NCBI RefSeq assembly: GCF_003287735.1
Contig: NZ_NSCM01000037.1
Location: 1-50,399, forward strand
From: Photorhabdus bodei
GTDB lineage: Bacteria > Pseudomonadota > Gammaproteobacteria > Enterobacterales > Enterobacteriaceae
Length of the DNA: 50,399 bases
Direction: 5' to 3'
The notes under the pieces: model-generated
Databases searched by the model: none
What the model saw: the letters and a program-made list of their open reading frames with translations, nothing else
What the model was told of the DNA's origin: nothing
Shown: positions 32,758-42,551 of the stretch, one piece after another
Layout: every line of letters starts with the position of its first letter
Numbering within the stretch: position 1 is the first letter of the stretch
Translations under genes and position numbers: made by a program

Positions 32758-33213
32758 TTATTTTTCCTGCTTCACCACCACCATAACACCACAGGCAGCC
32801 GTCGGAGCATAACGCCACTCATACAGTAAGTTTTGTAATGTAATCCCTGTTCGCTCCCAGCGAGGGATCACCACTTTAATCATCCGGTAACGCCATGTCG
32901 GGTAATGTGCCAGAACCGAACAGGCCAGCTGTATCTGAGCAGGCCGCATCAAATGAGAACGAAACAAAATATCCCTGTCTGCCCGCCAAAGCGCCCCCTC
33001 AAGTTCGCGAACAAATGCCGCATGAAAACACCGGGTTCGGCTCCGTGTCAGACGCCCTATCCTGTCAGTCGGGGAAAGGTGAATGACGTAATACCGTTTT
33101 TTCCTGCGCCGAACCCCCGAACAGATAAATCCCCGCCAAGGTGTTAATCTGCTCACCAGTGCAAAGCAAGGACAACACAACACCACCAAAATAAAAATCA
33201 GATATACGCACAT
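32758..33213 (-). CDS. Hypothetical protein downstream of pilV
   Basis: 151 residues. An N-terminal hydrophobic segment (about 3-22) with several Cys may be a signal or anchor. The rest is Arg-rich, with RYYVIHLSPTDRIGRLTRSR and MIKVVIPRWERTGITLQNLL. It follows pilV by 9 bp and is probably the last gene of the pilus operon. R64 and SPI-7 have a recombinase (rci) gene here instead, and this protein is not one. No family recognised. Confidence 0.65.
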   Translation of the reverse strand: MCVYLIFILVVLCCPCFALVSRLTPWRGFICSGVRRRKKRYYVIHLSPTDRIGRLTRSRTRCFHAAFVRELEGALWRADRDILFRSHLMRPAQIQLACSVLAHYPTWRYRMIKVVIPRWERTGITLQNLLYEWRYAPTAACGVMVVVKQEK

Positions 33214-33222
33214 GTTACGTTT

Positions 33223-34473
33223 TCATTTACAGCAGGTAATGACATAGGCTGATTCGCTGCGTTGGTGACCCACAAATTTAAGTCCCGCCGCATAATATCC
33301 AGGCTTACATCGGTGTTCAGCGAAATCACGTCCACCCCAGTTTCCATCCTGATAACATTGGTTCTGCTGCAAGGTGGCTTCTGCTTTTGTCCACAGGCCG
33401 GACTGGCAGGACAGTATGGCGCCTTTGCTGTCGCGGCTAACCAATCCGTTGGGTAAACAGGCCGTACCCGCCATAGTCACTTTATCAAGTTGTAAAAACT
33501 CCCCTGTCGACAGACGACCATCAGCCCGAAGGGCGCCGCCTTTGATTTGCCCCTCCGTATAAATGCTTTTATTATTGACGCTGCGAAGCCAGTTGCTGTC
33601 TGACATCATCCAACCACCACCATAGGTTTCATTTAACCAGCCTTTATTCTTTGTCGTCACAATCCAGCCATCGTGGCTACGAATATCCCCCTGAAACTGG
33701 CCGGCATTCGCCCGGATATCGCCACTAAAATGTCCAACCTGTGCATTCACGGTAGCCGTATTGTTCAGGTTATTGCCTCCCATGTTAATGTCAGTATGCA
33801 TTTTGTTCAGTTCCGGACGGCCGGGGACCGCAAAACGGTACAATCGGTCACTCTCCTCACGGGCAGTAGATAACTCATCTGCGCTCAATAACACGGCCAG
33901 ATGACCTTCACCACTGTTTATCCCAAAATCCTTTAGAGGCACCGTCCATGAACTCATTGCGCCAGTAACCGTCTTGCCATCCCGAATATATCCCCCCAAT
34001 CCGGTAGAGATATCCATCGATATCAGGCGCAGAGCTTTATAAGGCAATTGACTCCCTTCTTGTGTCACCACCATTGCCTGCAATAATGCCGGATCCTGGG
34101 TATTTCGTACCACAGCGGTCTGATAGCGCTGTCCTGAACTATTGGTGTCTTTGAATCCAGATGGCAACAGCCCCGTTTTTCTCAACATATCCGGGGTGAT
34201 CATCACAGGTTGGGTTGTCGTTGCTAAATTTCGTAACCTATCATAATAACGACCAATATAAGCTCTCGACGCTGCACTGAAACGACTGCTTTTCGCCGCC
34301 ATGACCTGCCAGGACTTCTCTGTCAGATAATCGTTGTAAATGCGGGTTCCCAACGCCGCCAGTACCAGCAATATCATGAGTCCGGCAGCTGTGCCCAGCA
34401 TCATGTATCCCCTATCCGGCCCTCTGCTGCTGCCACAACAACCCTTTCTTTCTGTCACAATTAGATTACCCAT
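33223..34473 (-). CDS. pilV: PilV-like minor pilin / adhesin of type IVb thin pilus
   Basis: 416 residues from ATG 34473, giving a 13-bp overlap with pilU; a longer open frame upstream is just antisense-style extension within pilU. A prepilin-like basic stretch and RG-YMMLGTAAGLMILLVLAA helix (about 23-45) is followed by a long repetitive, Gly/Asn-rich fibre-like part. The C-terminal domain has CLPNGLVSRDSKGAILSCQS, as in shufflon-type PilV proteins, and ends in a Cys-rich tail. PilV sits at the pilus tip and chooses recipients. No alternative C-terminal segments or rci are visible. Confidence 0.85.
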   Translation of the reverse strand: MGNLIVTERKGCCGSSRGPDRGYMMLGTAAGLMILLVLAALGTRIYNDYLTEKSWQVMAAKSSRFSAASRAYIGRYYDRLRNLATTTQPVMITPDMLRKTGLLPSGFKDTNSSGQRYQTAVVRNTQDPALLQAMVVTQEGSQLPYKALRLISMDISTGLGGYIRDGKTVTGAMSSWTVPLKDFGINSGEGHLAVLLSADELSTAREESDRLYRFAVPGRPELNKMHTDINMGGNNLNNTATVNAQVGHFSGDIRANAGQFQGDIRSHDGWIVTTKNKGWLNETYGGGWMMSDSNWLRSVNNKSIYTEGQIKGGALRADGRLSTGEFLQLDKVTMAGTACLPNGLVSRDSKGAILSCQSGLWTKAEATLQQNQCYQDGNWGGRDFAEHRCKPGYYAAGLKFVGHQRSESAYVITCCK

Positions 34474-35126
34474 ATTGGCTGATATAATCGTTCCAACAAC
34501 ATGACCACACTCCCTAAACTGAGCCAAGGTCCCAGCGGCCCGCCTTTCATACCTTGATGAGGTAATTGTGCCAAATACCACAGCACGAAACCGGACAGAC
34601 CAATCAAGCAACCTATCAGTGCCGGTAACCCTGTCAGCCAGGCACACAACGCTCCCATCAGCCAGACATCCCCCATTCCCAGCGCTTCACATTGAGAGTG
34701 CCGGTTCATCAACTTGCGTAACACACTCATCCCGGCAAGCATAAGCACCGTAGCCAAAAGAGTTATTGACACTGACGGCAACGAAATACTGACCAAGACA
34801 CCGGACACCAGGCAAGCCAGTGTAAACTGACGAGGAAGCCAGCCACTCAAAACGTCTATAACCGATAATTGCAACAAAAAACTCAACAGCAACAGTGCGG
34901 CTATCCGCTCCATCAGCGGCGCTGGTGATAACAACATCAACGTGCCCGACACCACGTACAAACAGATAGCCATTCGTGGTACCGGATGCACTGAACACAT
35001 CAACAGACCGTATTCCTGCAAAAATTGACTCACCGGACGAAGCAGCACGCATCCGATGACAAATAACGTCATCATAACCAGAGGGGTATATTCTGTAGGA
35101 AAGCTAACCGCAATCAGTGTCTTCAT
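34461..35126 (-). CDS. pilU: PilU prepilin peptidase (A24 family)
   Basis: 221 residues, largely membrane-embedded with about six to seven helices. The two catalytic Asp motifs are VIDVLSGWLPRQFTL (Asp near 91) and LGMGDVWLMGAL (GxGD near 152). The N-terminal methylation domain of PilD is absent, as in R64 PilU. It cleaves PilS and PilV prepilins. It starts directly after the pilS stop. Confidence 0.9.
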   Translation of the reverse strand: MKTLIAVSFPTEYTPLVMMTLFVIGCVLLRPVSQFLQEYGLLMCSVHPVPRMAICLYVVSGTLMLLSPAPLMERIAALLLLSFLLQLSVIDVLSGWLPRQFTLACLVSGVLVSISLPSVSITLLATVLMLAGMSVLRKLMNRHSQCEALGMGDVWLMGALCAWLTGLPALIGCLIGLSGFVLWYLAQLPHQGMKGGPLGPWLSLGSVVMLLERLYQPIWVI

Positions 35127-35729
35127 TTAACCATTAATCGTAAAGACCAGTTTATTAGTACCAGTACGACCGTTGTTCCTTGTGCATTCTGTACTGGCAC
35201 TTTCCAGTGTCACCTTGCCATCAGCGTGATGAGTATTATTAATAGTGATCTCTGACGCACTTCCTCCCCGGCTCATCCCAGTCGCCAATGAAACACAGGC
35301 AGACTGAGGGACTCTCTCGTAAGTTACCGTGAATCCATTATTAAATCCCCCCGTGCTGCTCGGTCCGACCTTAACCTGACCACCCCAGGTATTCCACAGC
35401 GTAGCATTACCGACGGTCGTATCTCCGCGAACCGTCATACTCTTCGGTACACCCCCCAACTGAATCAGGACGCCGGTCATCTTGTCTGCGTTACTAAATG
35501 CATATCCACCACTGCCTTTCATTAACCCCTGAGTACTGGAGATGATAGTTTGCAGATTCGTTGTTTCCACAACCGCATCCTTGCGGTCATACAACATATA
35601 AATTCCCCCCAAAACCACAGTAATCACGGCAATCACAACCAGAGCAACCGCACCATTTTCCAAAATAGCCCAACCCCGCTCAGGAGGACGGACCATTCTG
35701 TCTTGTTTCTGTATCATCATGTACTGCAT
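35127..35729 (-). CDS. pilS: PilS major prepilin, type IVb
   Basis: 200 residues. A 19-residue basic leader ending PPERG is followed by WAILENGAVALVVIAVITVV: cleavage after Gly, Trp at +1, Glu at +5, then the long N-terminal helix. The mature domain has three Cys residues; Cys at SACVSL and STECTRN could form the C-terminal disulfide loop. AAGGA lies nine bases before the ATG at 35729. Main subunit of the thin conjugative pilus. Confidence 0.9.
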   Translation of the reverse strand: MQYMMIQKQDRMVRPPERGWAILENGAVALVVIAVITVVLGGIYMLYDRKDAVVETTNLQTIISSTQGLMKGSGGYAFSNADKMTGVLIQLGGVPKSMTVRGDTTVGNATLWNTWGGQVKVGPSSTGGFNNGFTVTYERVPQSACVSLATGMSRGGSASEITINNTHHADGKVTLESASTECTRNNGRTGTNKLVFTING

Positions 35730-35798
35730 TGATTTATTCCTTATATAAAGGGTTCTTTATGGAGAAAATCGTTAAAAAGGAGGTTTAATTTAAAGGGG

Positions 35799-36887
35799 TT
35801 ACGGCATGATGTTAGCCATGTTCTGTATTTCCATGACGGCTAGCAAAATCAACATAAATGCCCCGACAACCAGCAACAGGGAACACAACATGACCAAATT
35901 GGCCCGCCTGTTCACCCGAACAATGGTTTGGTCCAGCCACCGCTCACCATAGCGTCCAATCATCTCAGGAGTACCATCACCTTCCGTCAGCAATGACAGA
36001 AAATTCACCGCTTCCTTTGACGGAAAGTCATAACCACAGTGATGCAATGCCCGGCCAAAGTGATCCCCTTCGCGGACACAATCAGCAATAGACTCCAGAC
36101 GAATCTGTAACCAGGGAGATGCAAAGCGTTGCAGGATAATTAACGCATCCAGCGTCTGAACCTGGGCACGCAAAAGGGAAGCCATGTTCAGTAAAAAAAT
36201 GGCGCCCTGAATATCGCTATAGACCGACCAGGGGATAAGATGATCCGCGATGCGGCGCAGACGGTTGACCCACCGCGGCAACGAATACGCCACGCCCACA
36301 ATAAAAGAGAGCAGTAAGACACCACACCCCAGAAAAGCATGCTCAAAGAATGTCGCCATCCCGTTCAGCCATGCCAGCACACCCTGCCAGTTTTCCGGAT
36401 CTGCAATATTTCTTAGTGTTGGTACCAATTCTGTTGCGGTGATCACCAGCAATCCCGCCATCAGTAGCACCAACAGCAAGGGATAAATCATCATTCTGAG
36501 CGACACTATCAGAATACGCTGACGGCAACCTATCAGTGTAATGGCTTGACTCAGCGCTTCAGGCAAATGACCGCTGCGCATACCCGCACTAATTAACGCC
36601 GCCTCTTCTACCGGTCCCCAAACAGCCAGCACATGTTCCAAGGTATTCGTTTGACTGTTATCAGTGAGCGCTGAGATACAATCGTCAATGAGTTCAGCAA
36701 ACGGATGCCAATGGGTATCGAAATGAGTATACACATCACGTATTTGCCGCAACGCTTTCAATAACGGTATCTTGTTTTCCAGTAGAAAACGCAACGCCTC
36801 ATAGAAAATGATGCGATAACTGGGTAAAAAAGTGTGGCGAACTAACACATAGCGCAGACGGCTGATCCATGACATTTCACGCATCAT
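35799..36887 (-). CDS. pilR: PilR inner-membrane platform protein (T2SS/T4P F family)
   Basis: 362 residues with three clear membrane segments (about 130-150, 180-205 and 335-355) and two GspF-type cytoplasmic domains, each carrying an LLRAQV/LLENKIP-type opening and an EGDHFGRALHH / LTEGDGTPEMIGRYGERW stretch. It anchors the pilus assembly ATPase. The ATG at 36887 overlaps pilQ by 11 bp. Confidence 0.9.
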   Translation of the reverse strand: MMREMSWISRLRYVLVRHTFLPSYRIIFYEALRFLLENKIPLLKALRQIRDVYTHFDTHWHPFAELIDDCISALTDNSQTNTLEHVLAVWGPVEEAALISAGMRSGHLPEALSQAITLIGCRQRILIVSLRMMIYPLLLVLLMAGLLVITATELVPTLRNIADPENWQGVLAWLNGMATFFEHAFLGCGVLLLSFIVGVAYSLPRWVNRLRRIADHLIPWSVYSDIQGAIFLLNMASLLRAQVQTLDALIILQRFASPWLQIRLESIADCVREGDHFGRALHHCGYDFPSKEAVNFLSLLTEGDGTPEMIGRYGERWLDQTIVRVNRRANLVMLCSLLLVVGAFMLILLAVMEIQNMANIMP

Positions 36888-38430
36888 ACTGCTCCATCAG
36901 CAAATAATCATCTTCATCCAGCGGACAAACTAAGTCCGCCTCCAATGGATCAATCCGCCCTGCATTCAGCTTATTCAATAGATGCTGGCGACGAGTAATC
37001 CCGCCTAGGTTCGATACCCAGTGTTGTCTCGCGGCCTCTTTGCCCTCAGTCATCAACAAGGTAAAAAATCGAGCATCTGGCCTAATGACTTCTGTCACCA
37101 CGCTACGACCGGTCACTCCCCGGCTAACAATCCGTCCGCTCAAGGTAATCGTCTGGCAACAATGTTCACATCCTTCAGGGTGGCGAAAATATAAATTCTC
37201 TACGCAACAGGTACCGGGAGCATGGCAATAACGCATCAGATAAGCCCGTTGTTCCTCATCCAGTACCGCCTGTTTCTGTGCCCAAGGTACCCGACAGTGT
37301 GGGCATAATGTCTGTACCAAACGCTGACTAATCAACGCAATCAAAAGCTGTGCATCAGCAATCAGCCCCGCATTCACCCCCATGGTTATCATGCGCTCAG
37401 GAATACCGACTGCACTATTGGTATGCAGCGTCGTCATGACACTATGTCCCGTTTGCGCAGCATAAATTGCCGTTAGCATGGAGGTCAGGTCCCGCATTTC
37501 GCCTGGCATAACGGCATCTGGATCAAGACGCAGCGCAGAGGTGAGCGCCCGGTGCCAGGCAAGCCTGACCGCCTCTTCATCACTTTTGTCACACACGATG
37601 GGCGTTTGAATCGCGCCGGCAATCCTCCCTTCAGGGGGGTCTTCAACGGTCAATAACCGTTTTTTACCTCTTGTCCTGTCAAGATACTGGCGACAAAAAG
37701 TGCGTAATGTCGTGGACTTCCCAGAACCGGTTGGTCCCGATAACACAATCAGGCCCTCGGGCAGTCGCAAAATACGGGAAACCAATTTGATTTGTTGCGG
37801 CAAAAAACCTAATTGTGTCAGTGTAGGCACTTTGTCACCATCATCAGCAATCACACGCATCACAACATACAAACCATCTGCGGTTGGCGTATGGCTGTAC
37901 CGTGCGCCATACAAATGTACCCGACGCAGAAAATCCGCTTTAATCCTCCCGTCCTGCTGACGGCCGGGAAAAAATTGCGTTTCAGTGACATCACACATCG
38001 ACAGGATGATCGTGGATGCCAGTGCCATTCCCTCCTCTTCCGACAGTTCATTGACGACTTCCAGCTCACCGTGAATACGCATTTCAATTCGGGTCAATCC
38101 CGGACTGATGGTCAGGTGAATATCTGACGCATTCAGCTTTTTTGCCAGTTCAAAACAGGTCAGTACCTGCTTCTGACGTTCACTCACATCAGTTAGGTCC
38201 GACAGACACACGCCCTGTTCATTCGTCCGCTGATGTTGTTTCTGGCGGTTCGCCTGCAATTCTGACAAATTGACAAAGCGAATTTCTGCTTCTGGCGTGG
38301 CTTCAAGTAATTGCATGACCCGCGTCTGAACCTGTGGATCGCCCCGACGATTGTTGTCAATTAATACCGTAGCCTGTTGTTCTTCACATAACAGCAACAC
38401 GGCATCATTAACCTGGATACTTTCTTTCAT
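36877..38430 (-). CDS. pilQ: PilQ pilus assembly ATPase (GspE/PilB family)
   Basis: 517 residues. Walker A GPTGSGKSTTLR lies near residue 234, the Asp box around VEDPPEGR, the Walker B region ALRLDPDAVMPGEMRD near 305-312, and the His box MTTLHTNSA. A zinc-type Cys pair CPHCR plus a further CEHCC are present. GEMRD preceded by Pro (MPGEMRD) differs from the usual hydrophobic-V/I-GE(I/M)RD, but the Glu is kept. It drives assembly of the PilS filament. Confidence 0.92.
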   Translation of the reverse strand: MKESIQVNDAVLLLCEEQQATVLIDNNRRGDPQVQTRVMQLLEATPEAEIRFVNLSELQANRQKQHQRTNEQGVCLSDLTDVSERQKQVLTCFELAKKLNASDIHLTISPGLTRIEMRIHGELEVVNELSEEEGMALASTIILSMCDVTETQFFPGRQQDGRIKADFLRRVHLYGARYSHTPTADGLYVVMRVIADDGDKVPTLTQLGFLPQQIKLVSRILRLPEGLIVLSGPTGSGKSTTLRTFCRQYLDRTRGKKRLLTVEDPPEGRIAGAIQTPIVCDKSDEEAVRLAWHRALTSALRLDPDAVMPGEMRDLTSMLTAIYAAQTGHSVMTTLHTNSAVGIPERMITMGVNAGLIADAQLLIALISQRLVQTLCPHCRVPWAQKQAVLDEEQRAYLMRYCHAPGTCCVENLYFRHPEGCEHCCQTITLSGRIVSRGVTGRSVVTEVIRPDARFFTLLMTEGKEAARQHWVSNLGGITRRQHLLNKLNAGRIDPLEADLVCPLDEDDYLLMEQYDA

Positions 38431-38443
38431 TCCCTGTCTTCTC

Positions 38444-38929
38444 TCAGAACGTTAATACCGAGCCATCACTTAGCGTGACCGCAGAAAGCGTGATCACCTT
38501 AACTTTGAACTGAGTGCCAGGCACTGCGTCACCGACAGCTAACTCCATCACACCGCGGCCCGGCAGGCTTACGCTGGCCCGCAATGCATGCCCCCGACCA
38601 TAAATCTCCTGCACCACCGGACGGGTCACAGGTTGTCCCGCCGTTATCACCGGTGATACGGTCATCGGCAAATCAAGGTCATTACTGCCCGTTAACCCCA
38701 AAGGCTGATTTTCTGTCAGTTGGCGTTGTAATTTAGCCTGCTGCAATTCCGCTTCCAGCAACAAATTTTTCGCGTGTAAATGCTCTAACTGCCCCACAGT
38801 CACACCCGCAGATGCTTCTGTCATCCCTGTTACCGAAAGAGCGCTATCCTCTGTTGCCCATACGGGTGAACTGATAAAAATTAGCCCACTTAACACACTG
38901 ATACACAAGGCAGTATTATTTCCGGGCAT
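38444..38929 (-). CDS. pilP: PilP-like pilus protein
   Basis: 161 residues with a signal peptide (about 1-25, VWA-T), a short coiled coil with EHLHAKNLLLEAELQQAKLQ, and a C-terminal beta domain ELAVGDAVPGTQFKVKVITL ending AVTLSDGSVLTF. That is the R64 PilP layout linking secretin and inner membrane. The start overlaps pilO by 14 bp. Confidence 0.87.
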   Translation of the reverse strand: MPGNNTALCISVLSGLIFISSPVWATEDSALSVTGMTEASAGVTVGQLEHLHAKNLLLEAELQQAKLQRQLTENQPLGLTGSNDLDLPMTVSPVITAGQPVTRPVVQEIYGRGHALRASVSLPGRGVMELAVGDAVPGTQFKVKVITLSAVTLSDGSVLTF

Positions 38930-40217
38930 AAATGTATCCCTCAGTCTGATAGGTTAACTGTCCCTGTGAGGTCAGGGTAAACGTGAGGCTGTTCAGTCGC
39001 AGCCCTGTATCATCCAGTTCAGCAAATAGCCATGCTGGCATCACCCGACTACTGAAGCTGAACAGGTATTCTCGCCAATCCTGGGAAGGTATAGATTGCC
39101 CGTCTCCCGGTAATGCCGATGCTGGAGTCAGTTCATTTAACGTCAGAGGGATCTGCCATTGCTGGAAATTCGAAACCATCTTCATCAACTGTACTGAAAC
39201 AGCAGGCACCGCTTCATTGCGAACCGGCAAAGGTTTCCACGGCAGGAATACCCGGCCTTCTTTTGCGCCCTGAACCAGGTCAAAAACCGGTGACTGCTTA
39301 AATACACTCTGTACACGCTGAACAAAATGCGCTGCTGTACCGCCAGGCATAATCTCATAGTGAAGGCGGACGCCATCTTTTCGGCATGAACCTGCCGTCA
39401 AGCGCCACCCCGCCAATAACACAGGTATCGTTCGACTGGTCATAACACAACGTGCCAAAAATGCGGGTAACAACGGCTTATCGGCCCACGGATGCGGTAA
39501 GTCAACAGGTTTTGGCGTTTCTTCAAACAATCGTGACGCCCTAACCTGAACGGTTTCAGTCATCGGTAATCTCTCATTCGGAGATTTTCCTGACTGTAAT
39601 AACACCCACACGACTATCAACAAAAAGATGAATACGGCCATCAACAATAATGGTGACCTCCACCGCCGTTGCAGGCGACACATCCGATACTGATGAGCAG
39701 ACAAAGCAGAAGTTATTGAGCGCCAGTGGGCCGGATTATCAGGGTCAGATACCACCCGCCAGCTTTTATCTGGAGCCGGATTAAACGTTAAAAAACGGGA
39801 CAGTGCTGCGTTGACATTCTCGCGGGTCCCGACAATATCGGCCATCACGGACGGCAAACCATTCTGCGTTGCCAAAAATAACCATTGCTCTTCGCCCAAA
39901 TCATAGATCCCGTACCCGTTTGGGCCGGAATGCGATAAAAAAGCGATGGCTAAAGAATACGGTGTGTGACGGCAATACAATTTCCTGATCATTCCCGTCC
40001 CCATCATACGTGTAGTCTGCTGGCGTCCTCCCACACGATTTCCCACGACCAGATGTACATCGGTGTATTGAGGACGAACACGTTGCCCTCTACGGTGCCC
40101 CCGTTTTACCTTCACATACGGTGACCAACGCAGGCCACTGATCCAACAATGGCGACCGGCCTTTACAACCGTGACTTCGGGTGTCTCTCCAGGTATTTCT
40201 AAATTGATGCTTTTCAT
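38916..40217 (-). CDS. pilO: PilO-like pilus protein (PilO2 type)
   Basis: 433 residues from ATG 40217, which has AAAGGAGG nine bases upstream; nine more codons are open but would overlap pilN. A large cytoplasmic domain (about 1-185) is followed by one membrane helix (about 190-210) and a periplasmic domain. Typical of conjugative-type PilO, about 430 residues in R64. Part of the inner-membrane pilus platform. Confidence 0.88.
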   Translation of the reverse strand: MKSINLEIPGETPEVTVVKAGRHCWISGLRWSPYVKVKRGHRRGQRVRPQYTDVHLVVGNRVGGRQQTTRMMGTGMIRKLYCRHTPYSLAIAFLSHSGPNGYGIYDLGEEQWLFLATQNGLPSVMADIVGTRENVNAALSRFLTFNPAPDKSWRVVSDPDNPAHWRSITSALSAHQYRMCRLQRRWRSPLLLMAVFIFLLIVVWVLLQSGKSPNERLPMTETVQVRASRLFEETPKPVDLPHPWADKPLLPAFLARCVMTSRTIPVLLAGWRLTAGSCRKDGVRLHYEIMPGGTAAHFVQRVQSVFKQSPVFDLVQGAKEGRVFLPWKPLPVRNEAVPAVSVQLMKMVSNFQQWQIPLTLNELTPASALPGDGQSIPSQDWREYLFSFSSRVMPAWLFAELDDTGLRLNSLTFTLTSQGQLTYQTEGYIYARK

Positions 40218-40240
40218 TGATTCATGCCTCCTTTCATTCC

Positions 40241-41497
40241 TCAATCCAGTAACACGGGGGTGATTAAAATAACCAACGTACTACGCTTATTCTCTCCGGA
40301 CTGTCCTCCCCCAAGCAGGAAATTACCCGGTGTAAAGGTTCCCGCCTTAGTCACCCGAGTATCAGCCTGTTCAAATCCGGTGAGCACCAGCGCCTGCCCG
40401 GCACGTAAATTCACTTTCTGGCTCAGTGAACGCAGCCGGGTATACGGCATCTCGATATAAGAATTGCCTTCTTTAGATGTGAATGAACGGATAGTCGGCG
40501 GATCAGACAAGTTAAAAGCCACTTGTAACTGAACATCCCCATTGCGCTGTATCAACGGCAACAAAGTCATATTAAACCCGGTAGTAATCATCCCGGGCGT
40601 CAGAGCCGTGGTGGCTCCCACATCCGTAGCCGTCGTTGTACTGCTTTGAGCCACATACACCGTCTGATCAGCCATCTGTATCGGAATGGGGGTCAAATTA
40701 GTGGTCGCACTTCCTTGAGAGGTCACCACACTGACATTACCTTGCTCGCTCAACGCCTTTATCAGCAGGCTGGAACCCGAGAGTTTTGCCGCTTTCCCTG
40801 TGGCGCTTTCCAGGATACTGACACCCGCAGACGTTGCCCCACTGCCCATACCGCTAAAACTGCCAGACAGCGTAGCCCCCAAATTATGCAATGAGTTATA
40901 AACTAATCCCCAGTCCAACCCCATTTGCTCTTTACGGGTAGTGCTGACACTCAGCACCTGAACATTCAACAAAACCTGACGGTTAAGAACAGTATTTTGC
41001 TCTTCCACATAACGGGATACCGAATCCAGTACCGCCGGCGTGTCTGTTACCATCAGCGTTCCACTGGAGCTTGACAACCAGAACCGACCCCGTTCGGGCG
41101 TCAACATATTCTCGACTGTCTTACGGATGTCTTCGTATAAATCACTGTTCAGATCAACCGTCGTTTTCTGTGAAGAGCTGGCCTCCCCAGAGACAGAATT
41201 GTTGACATTACCACTACCCCCTGATGTCCCCATACTACTGGTTGACCCTGAGGCAACACTGGCATTACTGCTGGTACGGGTGTTGAGAACATTCAGCTGA
41301 AATGTCCGGGTTTCAAACCGATAAAACACGACAGCCCTGTTATCTATCTTCCATGCAATCCCTAACCGGCTGGCAATATTGTCTAAAAGCCCCGTTAGTT
41401 CCCCTTGCCAATTGAGACCCGTGAGTACTTCTGGTGATGCCGCGCGCGATAAATTTCGCCTATCCGCTCGATAAATGAAGCGACAATTGTGTTTCAT
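40241..41497 (-). pseudogene. pilN: PilN secretin, N-terminally truncated
   Basis: The frame from ATG 41497 has 418 residues, whereas R64-type PilN is a lipoprotein of roughly 550-560. The secretin core is present: GLNWQGELTGLLDNIASRLG (N0 domain), VNMLTPERGR-like N1, NRQVLLNVQVLSVSTTRKEQ, and the C-terminal VNLRAGQALVLTGFEQ. No signal peptide or lipobox remains; the protein begins MKHNCRFIYRADRRNLSRAA. Nothing like the missing 130-140 residues exists upstream. Without export it could not form the outer-membrane pore, so pilus assembly is probably lost. Confidence 0.8.
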
Positions 41498-42232
41498 CTA
41501 TTGAAAAATTTTTACACAACTAACGTCATAAATATGACTGTAATTTATTCAATTTACCCATTTTTCCTTTAAATCTGTAGCAAGGTAACCAATTCCGCAC
41601 AGCTAGGCGGTATATTCTGCACTCATTAAAATGGGGTTAACACCTCTATCATAATGCACAGTACAGAATAAAATGCCTAACCAAATGAAAATGATTGGAA
41701 TGCATTTAGCTATGATTTTAGTTGAACTTGAACCTACCTCTGATGTAAAGCTATTTTAGCCTTATAAACCTCTATCTTGAGACTAAGAAGTTATTAAAAA
41801 GCGCCCGGCAAATTCACCTAACCGAACGAGAAGAATGAGCGTATAGACAGGAAAAACGTGAAGTCATTTTCGGAATTCAGCATATAAGTTAGCAATACGC
41901 AATGCGTAAAAATCGTTGGTCAAATTAAGGGAGCCGAAGCTCCGAAAATTGGGGAAATAGCTATAGCTGAAAAGGCCGACCTCATGACCTTATAAACCAG
42001 CCCCCTCTCCAACCTAGAGCGGAACCGGTTTAGTTACATCTATCTGCGCAAAAGGAGCGCAGATAGCTCCAATTATAGTGTTAGCCAAGTAAAACGTGTA
42101 TAGACACTGCATAACACGGAGTACAAAAAACAACTCTAGGGATATAAACCCTAATTGTTCTATCACATAGTTAACTATGTGAATCCCTCTTTAGCTACGC
42201 TATCTGATGAAACTAGCATAGATAGAAAGTTA
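41498..42232. other. Junction region between truncated ICE and phage genes
   Basis: 735 bp without a convincing gene. It holds a 28-codon plus ORF at 41673-41760 (MPNQMKMIGMHLAMILVELE), a hairpin ctatctgcgc / gcgcagatag (42040-42049 and 42057-42066), a taggg/cccta hairpin around 42137-42153, and the 20-bp perfect palindrome tcacatagttaactatgtga (42163-42182). This is where pilL, pilM and the pilN 5' end should be. No att site or tRNA fragment was recognised. Confidence 0.5.
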
Positions 42233-42481
42233 TCAGCATATCGAGGAATATTTTCTTGGGATTCTTTTTATGAGAACACTTGGCTCTAATGATAACAAAT
42301 GTGCTATATGAACAAATTCCACAACATCCAATCTTCTTTCACCATTCTCAACTTTCGCAATAAACGATTGAGGGCGATCTAGCGCTTGAGCTAAATTCTC
42401 TTGCGTGACCCCCTTTGCTATACGAGCCTCACGGAGTGCTTTGATAACTATTTGATATTCATCAGAGTAAATTGAAACCAT
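42233..42481 (-). CDS. XRE-family repressor, paralogue 1
   Basis: 82 residues from ATG 42481. One HTH domain, KGVTQENLAQALDRPQSFIA, then KVENGERRLDVVEFVHIAHL. About 75 percent of positions equal those of the next gene, so the pair is a tandem duplication. Short single-domain phage or ICE repressor. The upstream 70 bp contains atcaatcgattgttgat and taccaaaatgggat, resembling sequences before paralogue 2. Confidence 0.85.
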   Translation of the reverse strand: MVSIYSDEYQIVIKALREARIAKGVTQENLAQALDRPQSFIAKVENGERRLDVVEFVHIAHLLSLEPSVLIKRIPRKYSSIC

Positions 42482-42551
42482 ATATTCAATCCTACTAAAC
42501 ATTTAGGATTAAATATCAATCGATTGTTGATTTATACCAAAATGGGATTTT

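Noticed and set aside
33430..33460. Possible shufflon recombination site
   Set aside because: Only an 8-base match to the R64 repeat core, no second copy and no recombinase gene.
41498..42232. tRNA or att site at the ICE/phage junction
   Set aside because: No cloverleaf or tRNA 3' end and no direct repeat could be found by eye.
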